A DNA stretch of 64,000 nt. Origin: Flammeovirga sp. SJP92. GTDB lineage: Bacteria > Bacteroidota > Bacteroidia > Cytophagales > Flammeovirgaceae. The notes under the pieces are model-generated. The model saw only the letters and a list, made by a program, of their open reading frames with translations. It was not told the DNA's origin and ran no database searches. Shown here one piece after another: positions 43,182-51,948 of the stretch (position 1 is its first letter; each line of letters opens with the position of its first letter). The stretch lies in the NCBI RefSeq assembly GCF_001583495.1, contig NZ_LQAQ01000093.1, positions 620,001 to 684,000 of the forward strand, written 5' to 3'. Made by a program: the position numbers and the translations under genes.

Positions 43182-44108
43182 TTAAAACTTCGTTCCAAGT
43201 AGAAAAGCTTTAACAGGCATTCTTTTCTTGCCTTGCATTTGCCATTCTTCAACAGAGATGAACCCATCTACTGTTTTAATATAGAAGTAATTCTTATTAT
43301 CAGTGGCGTAACCTTTTTCATTGGCTTCTACCTCACTGTCCATCACTTTAGACACCTTGAAAAGCTTATATGTTTTGCCTTCAATTTCAGTCCAAGCAGC
43401 AGGATACGGTGAAAGTCCTCTGATAAAATTATATACTTTTTCCGTAGGCTGATTAAAATCTACTTTACAAGTCTCCTTAAAGATTTTTGGTGCATGTTTA
43501 GGTTCCCCTACAATCTGCTGAGGTGTTGTCTTGTAGTTTCCTTCTTCAATCAGCTTCACAGTTTTCAATACTGTACCAGCACCTTTCTCCATCAATCTCA
43601 AATACACATCTCCTACAGTATCTTCTTCATGAATTGGCTCTTCCTCACGCATAATAACATCTCCTGTGTCAATTTCATGCTGTAAGAAGAAAGTTGTTAC
43701 ACCTGTTACTTTCTCACCATTGATGATGGCCCAGTTAATTGGAGCTGCACCTCTGTAATCAGGAAGCAATGAACCGTGAAGGTTAAAAGTACCAATTCGA
43801 GGCATATCCCAAACAGACTCAGGCAACATTCTGAACGCCACAACAATCTGAAGATCAACTTTCAAAGCTTTTAATTCTGCTTGAAACTCCTCGTTCTTTA
43901 AATTGGTAGGTTGAAGAATATTCAACCCAGCTTCCAATGCATATTCTTTTACAGGAGACATATGCAATTTTCTTCCTCTACCAGCAGGTTTGTCAGGTGC
44001 TGTGATCACACCTACCACATTGTAATTATTTTCTACTAAAATCTTTAATGAAGGAACCGCAAAATCCGGTGTTCCCATAAAAACAATTCTCAAGTCTTTA
44101 TTCATCAT
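43182..44108 (-). CDS. fmt: Methionyl-tRNA formyltransferase
   Basis: A 308-residue enzyme that formylates initiator Met-tRNA with 10-formyl-THF. The signature is FNLHGSLLPDYRGAAPINWA near 109-128, containing the catalytic Asn and His, and the catalytic Asp lies in EIDTGDVI near 146. The N-terminal FMGTPDFAVPSL and the C-terminal OB-like domain match the family and length. Tandem ATGs (44108, 44105) make the first residue uncertain by one. It follows the TrmH gene by 3-6 nt. Confidence 0.95.
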   Translation of the reverse strand: MMNKDLRIVFMGTPDFAVPSLKILVENNYNVVGVITAPDKPAGRGRKLHMSPVKEYALEAGLNILQPTNLKNEEFQAELKALKVDLQIVVAFRMLPESVWDMPRIGTFNLHGSLLPDYRGAAPINWAIINGEKVTGVTTFFLQHEIDTGDVIMREEEPIHEEDTVGDVYLRLMEKGAGTVLKTVKLIEEGNYKTTPQQIVGEPKHAPKIFKETCKVDFNQPTEKVYNFIRGLSPYPAAWTEIEGKTYKLFKVSKVMDSEVEANEKGYATDNKNYFYIKTVDGFISVEEWQMQGKKRMPVKAFLLGTKF

Positions 44109-44111
44109 ATC

Positions 44112-44822
44112 TTATTTTTTAAAAGTCTTAGCAATGGTCTCGTGACGGTCCAATGATTTACATACCCAAGCCGCTTCAATCAGTTTTCTTTCTTCCTCTG
44201 ATAATTTCCACTCACTCTCGGGCAACTTTCTCAATTTTGTGCTTAATGTATGCAGGCTCAATGCCGCACTGACCGATATATTAAAGCTTTCAGCAAAGCC
44301 GTACATTGGTATTTTCACCTTGTAGTCAGCTATTTCAAAAGCTTCCTCTGAAATGCCTTCTTTTTCATTACCAAACATCAAGGCTAAAGGTTCATCGACT
44401 GGTAAATCATCAATAGACATATCCGTATGAGGTGTTGTGGCTACTAACTTATACCCTTTAGATTGCAATGTTTCAATGGCTCCCTTAGTAGAATCATAAG
44501 TATTGACATCTACCCATTTTGCTGACCCCATTGTGGTTTTCAATGAGACTTTAAACTTTGTATCAGATTCAATCAAATGAAGGTTTTGTAAACCGAAACA
44601 ATCACATGTTCTGATGATCGCTCCTACGTTTTGAAGTTTGAAAACCTCCTCCAACAATACTGTAAAATGATTTGTTCTCTGAGAAAGTACCTTTTCTATT
44701 CCTTCTAATTTCTTTTCTGTTATAAATGTTTTCAAGTAATCTACTAACCCTTCTTCTTCAGAGTATTTTTTAAAAGCATCTGTTTTAAAAAACTTGAAAT
44801 CATCGTCATTTGCGTAAGGCAT
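44112..44822 (-). CDS. TrmH-family (SpoU) RNA 2'-O-methyltransferase
   Basis: A 236-residue SPOUT methyltransferase. The family motifs are NVGAIIRTCDCFGLQNLHLI (motif 1), ALMFGNEKEGIS (motif 2) and MYGFAESFNISVSAAL (motif 3), which together form the SAM-binding knot. The length and the N-terminal helix suggest a tRNA Gm18 methyltransferase (TrmH) rather than the rRNA enzyme RlmB, but this is not certain. It is the first gene of a unit with fmt. Confidence 0.88.
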   Translation of the reverse strand: MPYANDDDFKFFKTDAFKKYSEEEGLVDYLKTFITEKKLEGIEKVLSQRTNHFTVLLEEVFKLQNVGAIIRTCDCFGLQNLHLIESDTKFKVSLKTTMGSAKWVDVNTYDSTKGAIETLQSKGYKLVATTPHTDMSIDDLPVDEPLALMFGNEKEGISEEAFEIADYKVKIPMYGFAESFNISVSAALSLHTLSTKLRKLPESEWKLSEEERKLIEAAWVCKSLDRHETIAKTFKK

Positions 44823-44850
44823 TTCTCTCTATGTTATTTCTAAAACTAGG

Positions 44851-44892
44851 AAAGCTGTCTGTAAAGTGAAAAACAGCTTTACGGACAGCTTT
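44851..44892 (-). terminator. Long hairpin between the periplasmic-binding gene and trmH-like
   Basis: AAAGCTGTCTGTAAAG and CTTTACGGACAGCTTT form a 16-bp stem with one wobble. No strong T-tract follows, so termination may be weak. It lies about 25 nt beyond the stop at 44916. Confidence 0.6.
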
Positions 44893-44915
44893 AATTTGTA
44901 TTATTTCTATGAATC

Positions 44916-46679
44916 TTAGTTCACTGCTTCTTCAATTGGAGTTTTATTCTTCAAATCTCCATCAACAAATTGAATAATCGGAACATATTGATTGTCTTGA
45001 GCATTCTTATAATTATAAGCTGGGGTCAAATATCCTTTCCTGAACTCGTCACTTGCTTTTAACTGCTGCACAAAACCATTTCCGTATTCACTCATGATCA
45101 TACCAAAAGCAAACATGGTTTCAAAACCATCATATACAAAGCTTGAGGGCTGGTTATTAAATTTTTCTTGATATTCAGCAATAAATGTTTTTGCTCTGAA
45201 AGAGTCATCATCAAACCAATTGGGGAATAGGATATTGATTTTTGCAGTCTCCATTTGAGAATAACTCAACTGTTTGTATTTCAACCATTCTTGAGGAACA
45301 TAAGCAGAGGCCACTGTACCTAATGACAATAATGCACTTACTGTACTTAAAGCTTCAACTTCATTAGTTACTGCAATAAATACATGAGCAGTTGAATCTT
45401 TTACCACTCCCAGAGAATCATCGTAAGCCAAAGGATCAAACATCTCCTGCAATACCTCAAAACCATCTACTGGGTCAAACTCTTGATAAGCTGCAATTTT
45501 ACCACCTTCAGCCTCATAAGCTTCTTTAAAAGCTACAGCCATTTGTTTTTCTTTGGTTGAATGTCCAAAAACAACATAAGTTTGAACTGTGTCTGCTTGA
45601 ATTCTCAAAGAATCGCCTTCAGGGAATTGCTCTAATGTTGCTAACTCCTCAGCTCTTAATCTTTTACCTAAACTTCTTCCAATTGTTTCAGGAGTTGAAG
45701 TAGCTAAAAATGCATTAGAAGAGTTTTCAATCACCATACTGTTATTTGAAATTGGATTGACCATTGGAATACCAGTTTCATTTGAGAATTGCTGTACCAA
45801 TGGCAACATATCTGCATATAATGGTCCCACAATAAGATCTACATTCATCATTTTAGGATCTTCAAGCAACCCTTTCAAATGAGTTGTATCTCTTTTAGTA
45901 TCATAAGCCACTACATCTATGTTGACATCTCTTTTTGCCAAGTATTCTTTAGCAATTAAAATTCCTTGATAGATATTATAAACAAATTCGTTTTTGACTC
46001 TCAATGCATTTCCATTCGTAGTTTCAGTAAAGAATGGCAATACTACAGCTACAGTATATTTCTCTTTCTTTTGAGATTTTCTAACTACATGCTTATTAAT
46101 TTCAATACCCAAATGAACAGAAAGCTTTGTCAACAGCTCTTCATCTCTTTCCTCTTTAGGCTGTTCTAATATTTTATTGAAAAGCAAAGATGCAATCTCT
46201 TTATTATCAGTGTTTGCCTCACAAATTGGCTTCAACTCTTCAATAGAAAGTGCTTCTAAAGATTGGTAAATCATTGCAGTCAGCTCTTCTCTGAGTTTAC
46301 TGTCCGTGATTCCATTAGCAATCATCAAGCTTTCATCATACTTAGTGGCTTTCAGATAAGCACAACCTAAAAGGTATTTTGCTTGTTCTTTCTCATCCCA
46401 ATCCGCATAATCTGCAATTGCTTTATTTAAATTATTTTGTGCTTCTGTAAAGTTACCTTCCTGATAATTAGCATACCCAATCAATGTAAGTGCATAAGGC
46501 TGCAAAGTTGCTCCTTTAAGACTCATCATATCTTGTAATACCACAATCGCAGGCTGGTACTTTCCTTGGTCTATTAATTGTTTCCCGTAAGTATATTTCT
46601 CAACTTCAGTTTTTCCACTTTGAGCAAAAGCACTGATAGAAACTAAGAAAGTCAAGATTAACGTATAAAAGTATCTCAT
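44916..46679 (-). CDS. Periplasmic TPR plus type-1 periplasmic binding protein (LpoA-like architecture)
   Basis: A 587-residue secreted protein with signal peptide ending at SAFAQ. About residues 25-190 are TPR-like helices (YGKQLIDQGKYQPAIVVLQD; GYANYQEGNFTEAQNNLNKA). About 205-580 form a type-1 periplasmic binding fold (VAVVLPFFTETTN; DLIVGPLYADMLPLVQQFS; FVYDGFETMFAFG). This order matches LpoA-type activators of penicillin-binding proteins and some ABC-transporter substrate proteins. There is no lipobox and no ABC genes nearby, so a cell-envelope role is the better guess. Confidence 0.72.
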   Translation of the reverse strand: MRYFYTLILTFLVSISAFAQSGKTEVEKYTYGKQLIDQGKYQPAIVVLQDMMSLKGATLQPYALTLIGYANYQEGNFTEAQNNLNKAIADYADWDEKEQAKYLLGCAYLKATKYDESLMIANGITDSKLREELTAMIYQSLEALSIEELKPICEANTDNKEIASLLFNKILEQPKEERDEELLTKLSVHLGIEINKHVVRKSQKKEKYTVAVVLPFFTETTNGNALRVKNEFVYNIYQGILIAKEYLAKRDVNIDVVAYDTKRDTTHLKGLLEDPKMMNVDLIVGPLYADMLPLVQQFSNETGIPMVNPISNNSMVIENSSNAFLATSTPETIGRSLGKRLRAEELATLEQFPEGDSLRIQADTVQTYVVFGHSTKEKQMAVAFKEAYEAEGGKIAAYQEFDPVDGFEVLQEMFDPLAYDDSLGVVKDSTAHVFIAVTNEVEALSTVSALLSLGTVASAYVPQEWLKYKQLSYSQMETAKINILFPNWFDDDSFRAKTFIAEYQEKFNNQPSSFVYDGFETMFAFGMIMSEYGNGFVQQLKASDEFRKGYLTPAYNYKNAQDNQYVPIIQFVDGDLKNKTPIEEAVN

Positions 46680-46986
46680 AAAAAAATGATCTTCTTCTTA
46701 TTTAAACTGAGATAAAAATTTAGAATATGGCTTTGGTAATAAGAAAAATAGTTCTTTCGAATTAAAAGCAACTGCAAGTTACAAAAACGGTTATGATTAA
46801 AAACACTTTGGGATAAATAATAGGTAATAGAACCTTCTGAATTACAGTTTTATTAGTTTTTTTGAATAGAAAAAGCCAACCTCAAAAAATGAGATTGGCT
46901 AAAAAAAGGAACTCTAAAACTATCTGTCACAAATCCAACCTACTCACCACAATAGGGATCCGTGATTTGATAACGACTATTATTGA
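46680..46986. other. 307-nt intergenic region, terminator plus upstream region
   Basis: Apart from the Hsp20-operon terminator at 46868-46906, no gene is seen. The remaining AT-rich sequence next to 46679 should contain the promoter of the periplasmic-binding gene. I found no clear TAnnTTTG box there. Confidence 0.4.
46868..46906 (-). terminator. Terminator of the hsp20 operon
   Basis: On the minus strand AGCCAATCTCA and TGAGGTTGGCT pair with one mismatch and TTTTTCT follows. It lies about 80 nt beyond the stop of the second hsp20 gene. Confidence 0.78.
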
Positions 46987-47397
46987 CTAGCTGATTTCTA
47001 TTGTTTTTTTCTCAGCAGGAGTATTCTTCGGCAACACTACGGATAAAATTCCGTCATCGTATGAAGCATTAATACCCTCTACATTAATATTATTAGGAAG
47101 TGTAAAAGACCTTTTGAAATCTTTACCTACAAATTCTCTTTTCAAATATGTAACTCCTTCCTGCTCTACTTCAGTATGTTTGTAAGTCACCACTAATTTG
47201 TTTTGATCAATGGCAATTTCCACATCTTCTTTCTTAACACCTGGAATAACTATTTCAACAGTGAACCCTTCCGCATACTCTTTCACGTTCATAGGAACCT
47301 GAGCATCTAACGGGTTTACAGTATCTAATACATTAACAACATCACTCATTAAAGAGGAAATAAAAGTTGTTGGGTAATCTGACAATGAATGTTTCAT
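46987..47397 (-). CDS. Hsp20/alpha-crystallin small heat-shock protein, copy 2
   Basis: A 136-residue small heat-shock protein, an ATP-independent holdase for unfolding proteins in the cytoplasm. The alpha-crystallin domain spans about 38-130, with FTVEIVIPGVKKEDVEIAI and the C-terminal GILSVVLPK (GxLxxxLP). The N-terminal arm is short. A C-terminal IEIS extension is present. It starts 28 nt after the other hsp20 gene, which it resembles in layout but not closely in sequence. Confidence 0.93.
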   Translation of the reverse strand: MKHSLSDYPTTFISSLMSDVVNVLDTVNPLDAQVPMNVKEYAEGFTVEIVIPGVKKEDVEIAIDQNKLVVTYKHTEVEQEGVTYLKREFVGKDFKRSFTLPNNINVEGINASYDDGILSVVLPKNTPAEKKTIEIS

Positions 47398-47425
47398 TTT
47401 ATTATTTATGTTTTGGTTTGGCTAA

Positions 47426-47827
47426 TTATTTTACTTCAATTTTAACAGGCTTTTTCTCTTCACTTTTTGGTAAAGTTACAGTCAAAATACCTGCATTAAA
47501 TTTCGCTTCTAAAGCTTCTACTTTAATTAAGTCAGAGATTCTAAACGTTTTTTCAAAATCACTTACTTGATAAGCATTGACTAAGATTTTCTCTTCTGTT
47601 TTGTTCTCTTCTTTTGGTTGCTTATAGTTAATATTCAATCTATTATTTTCAACATCAATTGAGAAAAACTCTTTTTTGTAACCTGGTACTACTAATTCTA
47701 AATAAAAGGCTGCTTCATCTTCCTTAATATTCACAGGCACAAATGATTGCCTATTTCTTTCTACTGCATTAATTACATTTGAAACAAATGATTTTCTTGT
47801 CGAAGGTCTATAAGTTGTGATACTCAT
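47426..47827 (-). CDS. Hsp20/alpha-crystallin small heat-shock protein, copy 1
   Basis: A 133-residue small heat-shock protein with the same domain (FYLELVVPGYKKEFFSIDV; FNAGILTVTLPKSEE). Its N-terminal arm (STRKSFVSNVINAVERNRQS) differs from copy 2, so the two may form distinct or mixed oligomers. It is the first gene of the pair. Its upstream region contains two palindromic repeats shared with the divergent marR promoter. Confidence 0.93.
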   Translation of the reverse strand: MSITTYRPSTRKSFVSNVINAVERNRQSFVPVNIKEDEAAFYLELVVPGYKKEFFSIDVENNRLNINYKQPKEENKTEEKILVNAYQVSDFEKTFRISDLIKVEALEAKFNAGILTVTLPKSEEKKPVKIEVK

Positions 47828-48128
47828 GATTTTATTATTTTAATTTTAATTTCAATATCAATTTTACAGTTTGCTTATAGACAAGAGGTATACCAAGTGA
47901 AAAATTAAGACATTTTGTCATTTTATATTAATAAAAACGCTCCAACAAATGACATAATGTCATTTTAAACGAAATTAATCGGACAAAATGAGTCAAAATT
48001 AAAATTCAAGTTCCCGTTCAAGCGTGCCAATACTTGAGAATAATTTTAGGTTTTAAATTTTGATTAAACACAAACAATTAATTACATTACAGGACATTTA
48101 ATTACTTATCAATTCAAATTCATATCTA
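47828..48128. promoter_or_regulatory. Divergent hsp20/marR regulatory region with tandem palindromes
   Basis: Two near-identical 17-bp elements, GACATTTTGTCATTTTA (47909-47925) and GACATAATGTCATTTTA (47951-47967), are 42 bp apart, four helical turns. The second sits inside the 19-bp palindrome AAATGACAT-A-ATGTCATTT. A looser GACAAAATGAGTCA lies at about 47982-47995. No coding sequence is seen in the 301-nt gap. The region suits binding by a dimeric regulator, possibly the adjacent MarR protein. Confidence 0.55.
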
Positions 48129-48617
48129 ATGAGCACATTAATGAGAGAAGATGTTGAGAAGAGAAGACGTCTGACTAAAATCATCGCACAAGTATCAAGG
48201 TTAGGCAACTACACCTTAGGGCGTGCTTTTGAACGTGAAGGATTACCTATATCAAGAGAACAATGGGATGTGCTTGTGATGCTTTGGGATAAAGATGGTA
48301 GAGCACAACAAGAGTTTGCTACATTTTTATTGAAAAACAGAGCAAGTATCACGAGTTTGATCGATAATATGGAGAAGAATAACTTGGTAACAAGAGTTCC
48401 AAATCCTAACGATAAAAGATCAAAACTTATTTATCTAACAAGAAAAGCAAGAGACCTTAAAGAACAAGTTGTAGGCATTGCTCAAGATGCAATTCTTTCT
48501 ATCACAAAAGGAATTCCTTTAGAAGATGTTGAACATGCCGCAGACTTACTAACAAAATGTTTAGAGAACATCGTAGAATATGATGAGAATATTCTTGATG
48601 ATCAAAAAGGTGCATAA
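48129..48617 (+). CDS. MarR-family transcriptional regulator
   Basis: A 162-residue winged-helix regulator. The recognition helix region is FLLKNRASITSLIDNMEKN and the wing is RVPNPNDKRSKLIYLT, both typical of MarR. The ligand is unknown. It lies 50 nt upstream of the L,D-transpeptidase gene and is divergent from the hsp20 pair, so it may autoregulate and control either neighbour. Confidence 0.9.
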   Translation: MSTLMREDVEKRRRLTKIIAQVSRLGNYTLGRAFEREGLPISREQWDVLVMLWDKDGRAQQEFATFLLKNRASITSLIDNMEKNNLVTRVPNPNDKRSKLIYLTRKARDLKEQVVGIAQDAILSITKGIPLEDVEHAADLLTKCLENIVEYDENILDDQKGA

Positions 48618-48667
48618 CCTCTCCAACCGAAAAAGCTCTTAATAATAGAAAGGTTACTTTCAAAAAT

Positions 48668-50458
48668 ATGCAACAACAAACTAATACTCTTATTTGTTGG
48701 CAAAAGTGTATTGGATCAATTGTGTTTTTTATCTCACTTCTATTTTCCAATACACTTTTCTCACAGCAAACTCCAGAAATTAAAACTGTTCTTCAAGCAC
48801 TCAATTCCGGAGACCCATCTTATGGTATCAAAATCTTCTCGGACAGTTTAATGCCTTTGATCTATGAAAGAAGAGAATACCAGCCAATATGGACTTCCCC
48901 AAAAAACATCGAAGATCTTCTTTTTGTTATTAATGACAGCTATAATGATGGTTTAACACCTGAGCATTATCATTTGAAAATCATCATGGAGCTGAAAAAT
49001 AAACCTTCATTGACCAATGAAGAAAAGGCTCTCTATGATATTGCAATGACTGATGCTGGAATATTATTGAGTTCTCATTTGATTTGGGGAAAAGTACAAC
49101 CTGAAACCATCTCTTCTACTTGGAATTTTGACACCAAGGAATTTTCTGAAGATAGAATCAAGCTTTTTTTAGCACCTATTGAACAAGAAAAAATTCTTGA
49201 GGCTTCTGCCTCTATTAGACCTAGTAACATCTTATACACCGGATTACGAAAATCATTAAAAAACTTCAGGGAAATTGAGGCGAAAGGCGGTTATACAAAA
49301 CTTCAAAAAATAGAATCAATAGAGTTGGGTGATAACAATGAGTTTATTCCTGAGCTAAGAAAAAGATTGGCCATCACCGGAAATCTTATCCCAGTAGATT
49401 CTACCGTACTTAAAGTAGATACTACATTCCGCTCTCAGCAAGAAGGAATTGCAATTGTGAATGCTCCATCAAACAGACCTGAGATTGATACCATCACTTC
49501 AATGATTCCTTTCAACCCTGCCCCTATTCTTGATTCAGCTTACGTTACAGTTCCTCTTTTAGACACGGCATCTACTCTTTATAATGAGAATTTGAAACAG
49601 TCCATTATTGCATTTCAGAAAATGTATGGATTAGAACAAGATGGAAAAGTAGGAAAAGCTACTCTCAAGGCGTTGAATGTTCCTATTTCAAGCCGAATCA
49701 ACACGCTGAGAGTGAATATGGAAAGAGCCAGGTGGATCAATCACGAAGATGATGATAATTTTATTTTTGTCAATATTGCAGATTTCACATTGTACCTTCA
49801 TAAGCATGGCGAGTGGTATTACACTACTAATGTGGTAGTAGGAAAACCTTACCATCAAACGCCTGTATTCAAAGCAAAAATGAGCTATATAGACATTAAT
49901 CCCACTTGGAATGTTCCTTATAGTATAGCAAGTAAAGAAATGCTTCCTAAACTTAAAAAGGATGCTGGTTATCTGAAAAGGCAAAATATGAAGCTTTATG
50001 ACAGAGCCAATAATGAAATTGATCCTTATTCTGTTGACTGGAAAACGATCAAACAAAAAAGCTTTCCTTATTATATTGTCCAAGGATCAGGACCAGGAAA
50101 TGCACTAGGATACATCAAATTCATTTTCCCCAATAAATATTCAATTTATCTGCATGATACTCCTTCCAGATATTTATTCAGCAGAAATTCAAGAGCATTC
50201 AGTCACGGTTGTATCAGAGTACATGAACCTCTAAAACTGGGGGAACAGTTACTGAAAGATCAAGGGTATACCTTAGAAAAGATTGAGGAAATTGTAAAAA
50301 CTCATGAATTGAAAAGAGTAATTTTGATGGAAAGACCTACTGTTTATTTACTGTATTTCACAGCAATGCTTGGGCCTGATGTTGCAGTTCATTTCTATGA
50401 TGATATTTATTCAAGAGATAAAAAAGTATTAAAAGAACTCAACAAATCACTGTATTAA
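48668..50458 (+). CDS. L,D-transpeptidase (YcbB-like) with peptidoglycan-binding domain
   Basis: A 596-residue envelope protein with an N-terminal membrane/signal segment (about 15-32). It has a scaffold domain, a peptidoglycan-binding motif (LKQSIIAFQKMYGLEQDGKV near 310) and a YkuD catalytic domain. The active site is FSHGCIRVHEP with Cys515. Such enzymes form 3-3 peptidoglycan cross-links or attach proteins. Length and order match LdtD/YcbB rather than the short Ybi-type proteins. It probably lies in one transcript with marR. Confidence 0.92.
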   Translation: MQQQTNTLICWQKCIGSIVFFISLLFSNTLFSQQTPEIKTVLQALNSGDPSYGIKIFSDSLMPLIYERREYQPIWTSPKNIEDLLFVINDSYNDGLTPEHYHLKIIMELKNKPSLTNEEKALYDIAMTDAGILLSSHLIWGKVQPETISSTWNFDTKEFSEDRIKLFLAPIEQEKILEASASIRPSNILYTGLRKSLKNFREIEAKGGYTKLQKIESIELGDNNEFIPELRKRLAITGNLIPVDSTVLKVDTTFRSQQEGIAIVNAPSNRPEIDTITSMIPFNPAPILDSAYVTVPLLDTASTLYNENLKQSIIAFQKMYGLEQDGKVGKATLKALNVPISSRINTLRVNMERARWINHEDDDNFIFVNIADFTLYLHKHGEWYYTTNVVVGKPYHQTPVFKAKMSYIDINPTWNVPYSIASKEMLPKLKKDAGYLKRQNMKLYDRANNEIDPYSVDWKTIKQKSFPYYIVQGSGPGNALGYIKFIFPNKYSIYLHDTPSRYLFSRNSRAFSHGCIRVHEPLKLGEQLLKDQGYTLEKIEEIVKTHELKRVILMERPTVYLLYFTAMLGPDVAVHFYDDIYSRDKKVLKELNKSLY

Positions 50459-50482
50459 TTGTACAGTTTATGATATAAACAC

Positions 50483-50515
50483 AAAAGGTATAGCACTCTA
50501 CATGCTATACCTTTT
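50483..50515. terminator. Bidirectional terminator between the L,D-transpeptidase and outer membrane genes
   Basis: AAAAGGTATAGCA and TGCTATACCTTTT form a perfect 13-bp stem around a 7-nt loop. It separates two convergent genes. Confidence 0.9.
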
Positions 50516-50538
50516 CTCCTTATTATTTTTACACTCTG

Positions 50539-51354
50539 TTACTTTCTTCCTCCGAAGAAGAAGGTAAGGAACATTGCTGAATAAAAACTACGGTTATCTG
50601 AAGATGCCATGATCTGAACTTCCTGTGTGTAAGCATCTGCAATAATGCCTGCTTCAATACCTGTTATACTTCTCTTATTTACCCCAAATTCAAACGACAA
50701 AGAAGCCTTTAGCGCTAAACCTGCCACTACACTGGCCTTGGAAAGACTTTCCCCAAAAGAGCCTGTTCCCTCAATATAACTACTATAATCTGCAAAATCC
50801 TGCTTCGTAAATTGCTTCGTAATCACTCCATCTTGAGGGTCTTTATATTTGATGAGGTAAGGGGTTACAAGCCCAATAGAAGGACCTGCATTGACAATCA
50901 CATTCATCTGCACTCCTTGTTTCCTAGCTTTTTTAAAGATAATCCACTCTTTACCAAACATAGGTCGGATGGCGTAAAGTCTGTTCATTTTTCCATAGAC
51001 AACACCTTCACCTGTATAGGTTTGTCTTCTTTCCTCTTTAGGGTGTTTGATGTTTAGAAATTCTATACTCAATGAATGGTACTTCCTTTCGTTCTCTATT
51101 TGCCCAACTCTACCACGAGTCACTTTCGTTTTACCACTGTTTCTTCCCAATGACTCTGTGATTTTATGCTCATAAAAGAATTTCTTGGAGAAACGGAGAG
51201 AAGCTCCACCAATAGTTCCCCCGTAGGTATTCATCATAATACCCAAGGCCCATTCTTTTTCATAATATTCATCCTCCTCCTCAACTGGAAATTGAGCAAA
51301 AACGGCTAACGGGGAAATACAGATAAATATTAAAGAGATGATTAACTTCTTCAA
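50539..51354 (-). CDS. Secreted protein, probable outer membrane beta-barrel, unknown function
   Basis: A 271-residue protein with a signal peptide (KKLIISLIFICISPLAVFAQ). Aromatic and alternating strands follow (WALGIMMNTYGGTIGGASLRF), and it ends in FLTFFFGGRK. Barrel-like topology is inferred. The start codon is TTG at 51354: an in-frame TAG lies only three codons upstream and no ATG precedes the signal peptide. No named family is recognised. Confidence 0.65.
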   Translation of the reverse strand: MKKLIISLIFICISPLAVFAQFPVEEEDEYYEKEWALGIMMNTYGGTIGGASLRFSKKFFYEHKITESLGRNSGKTKVTRGRVGQIENERKYHSLSIEFLNIKHPKEERRQTYTGEGVVYGKMNRLYAIRPMFGKEWIIFKKARKQGVQMNVIVNAGPSIGLVTPYLIKYKDPQDGVITKQFTKQDFADYSSYIEGTGSFGESLSKASVVAGLALKASLSFEFGVNKRSITGIEAGIIADAYTQEVQIMASSDNRSFYSAMFLTFFFGGRK

Positions 51355-51464
51355 GTCTAGCTAATTTAATTCGTTCAGATAAATAAGGGTTTACTATAGT
51401 AATTTACATTCTATAAATGATTCCTACAAATAAGAAAGTGATGAATAGAAAGCAAAAAATCACT

Positions 51465-51500
51465 AAGTTTGCTATTGTTATAAGAATATAGCAAACTTAA
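51465..51500. repeat. 12-bp perfect hairpin in the folA upstream region
   Basis: TAAGTTTGCTAT pairs with ATAGCAAACTTA around a 12-nt loop. A second short pairing (AGTGAT/ATCACT) lies immediately to the left. There is no T-tract, so it may be a small RNA element or an old terminator. Confidence 0.4.
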
Positions 51501-51631
51501 TCATAAAAAATAAATTTTTGTTTGAGCATTTCTCTTTAATCTTAGAATCAAATTACTAATTGCATTCAATAATGTATTGATTATACACTATTTTTGACTT
51601 TATACTTAGAACTACTGCAATGTGAATTCTA

Positions 51632-51660
51632 TTGTTTTAGCAGTTTGTAGCTTATCTTTG
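51632..51660 (+). promoter_or_regulatory. Promoter matching TTG-N18-TAnnTTTG upstream of folA
   Basis: TTG at 51632-51634 and TATCTTTG at 51653-51660 match the -33/-7 Bacteroidota consensus with near-ideal spacing. Transcription would start near 51667 and give a leader of about 280 nt for folA-prmA. Confidence 0.55.
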
Positions 51661-51948
51661 TAGGAATAAAGAAAATAATGAAATTTATTCAGTGTGTTTT
51701 TTTGAAAGAACCAAATTAATGATGATTGACATTTCCCTTAACGCAGTACTATGACTAAAGTCTCTTTTACTTGGGAATCATAGAATAAAAACTCTACTTT
51801 TGTTTTGCTCATTTAGATGTTTCTTATTTACTCAATTATTAAATAGAAATTGGTCCTATGAACTGGAGCATGCTTGAGACTTCTTTTTTGAGGTTCATGT
51901 TTCAAAAATGCCTTTAGACACGACAATTTTTTAATAAATATATCAAAT

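Larger units (their letters stand above)
51355..51948. other. 594-nt intergenic region upstream of folA
   Basis: No convincing gene is present. Features are a 12-bp hairpin at 51465-51500, a good promoter match at 51632-51660, and a leader of about 280 nt before folA. The leader contains only tiny frames, for example MKFIQCVFLKEPN from 51679. The length is unusual compared with other gaps here. Confidence 0.4.

Noticed and set aside
49688-50083. 131-codon minus-strand frame opposite the L,D-transpeptidase
   Set aside because: Shadow frame inside a high-confidence gene, with no supporting motif or promoter.
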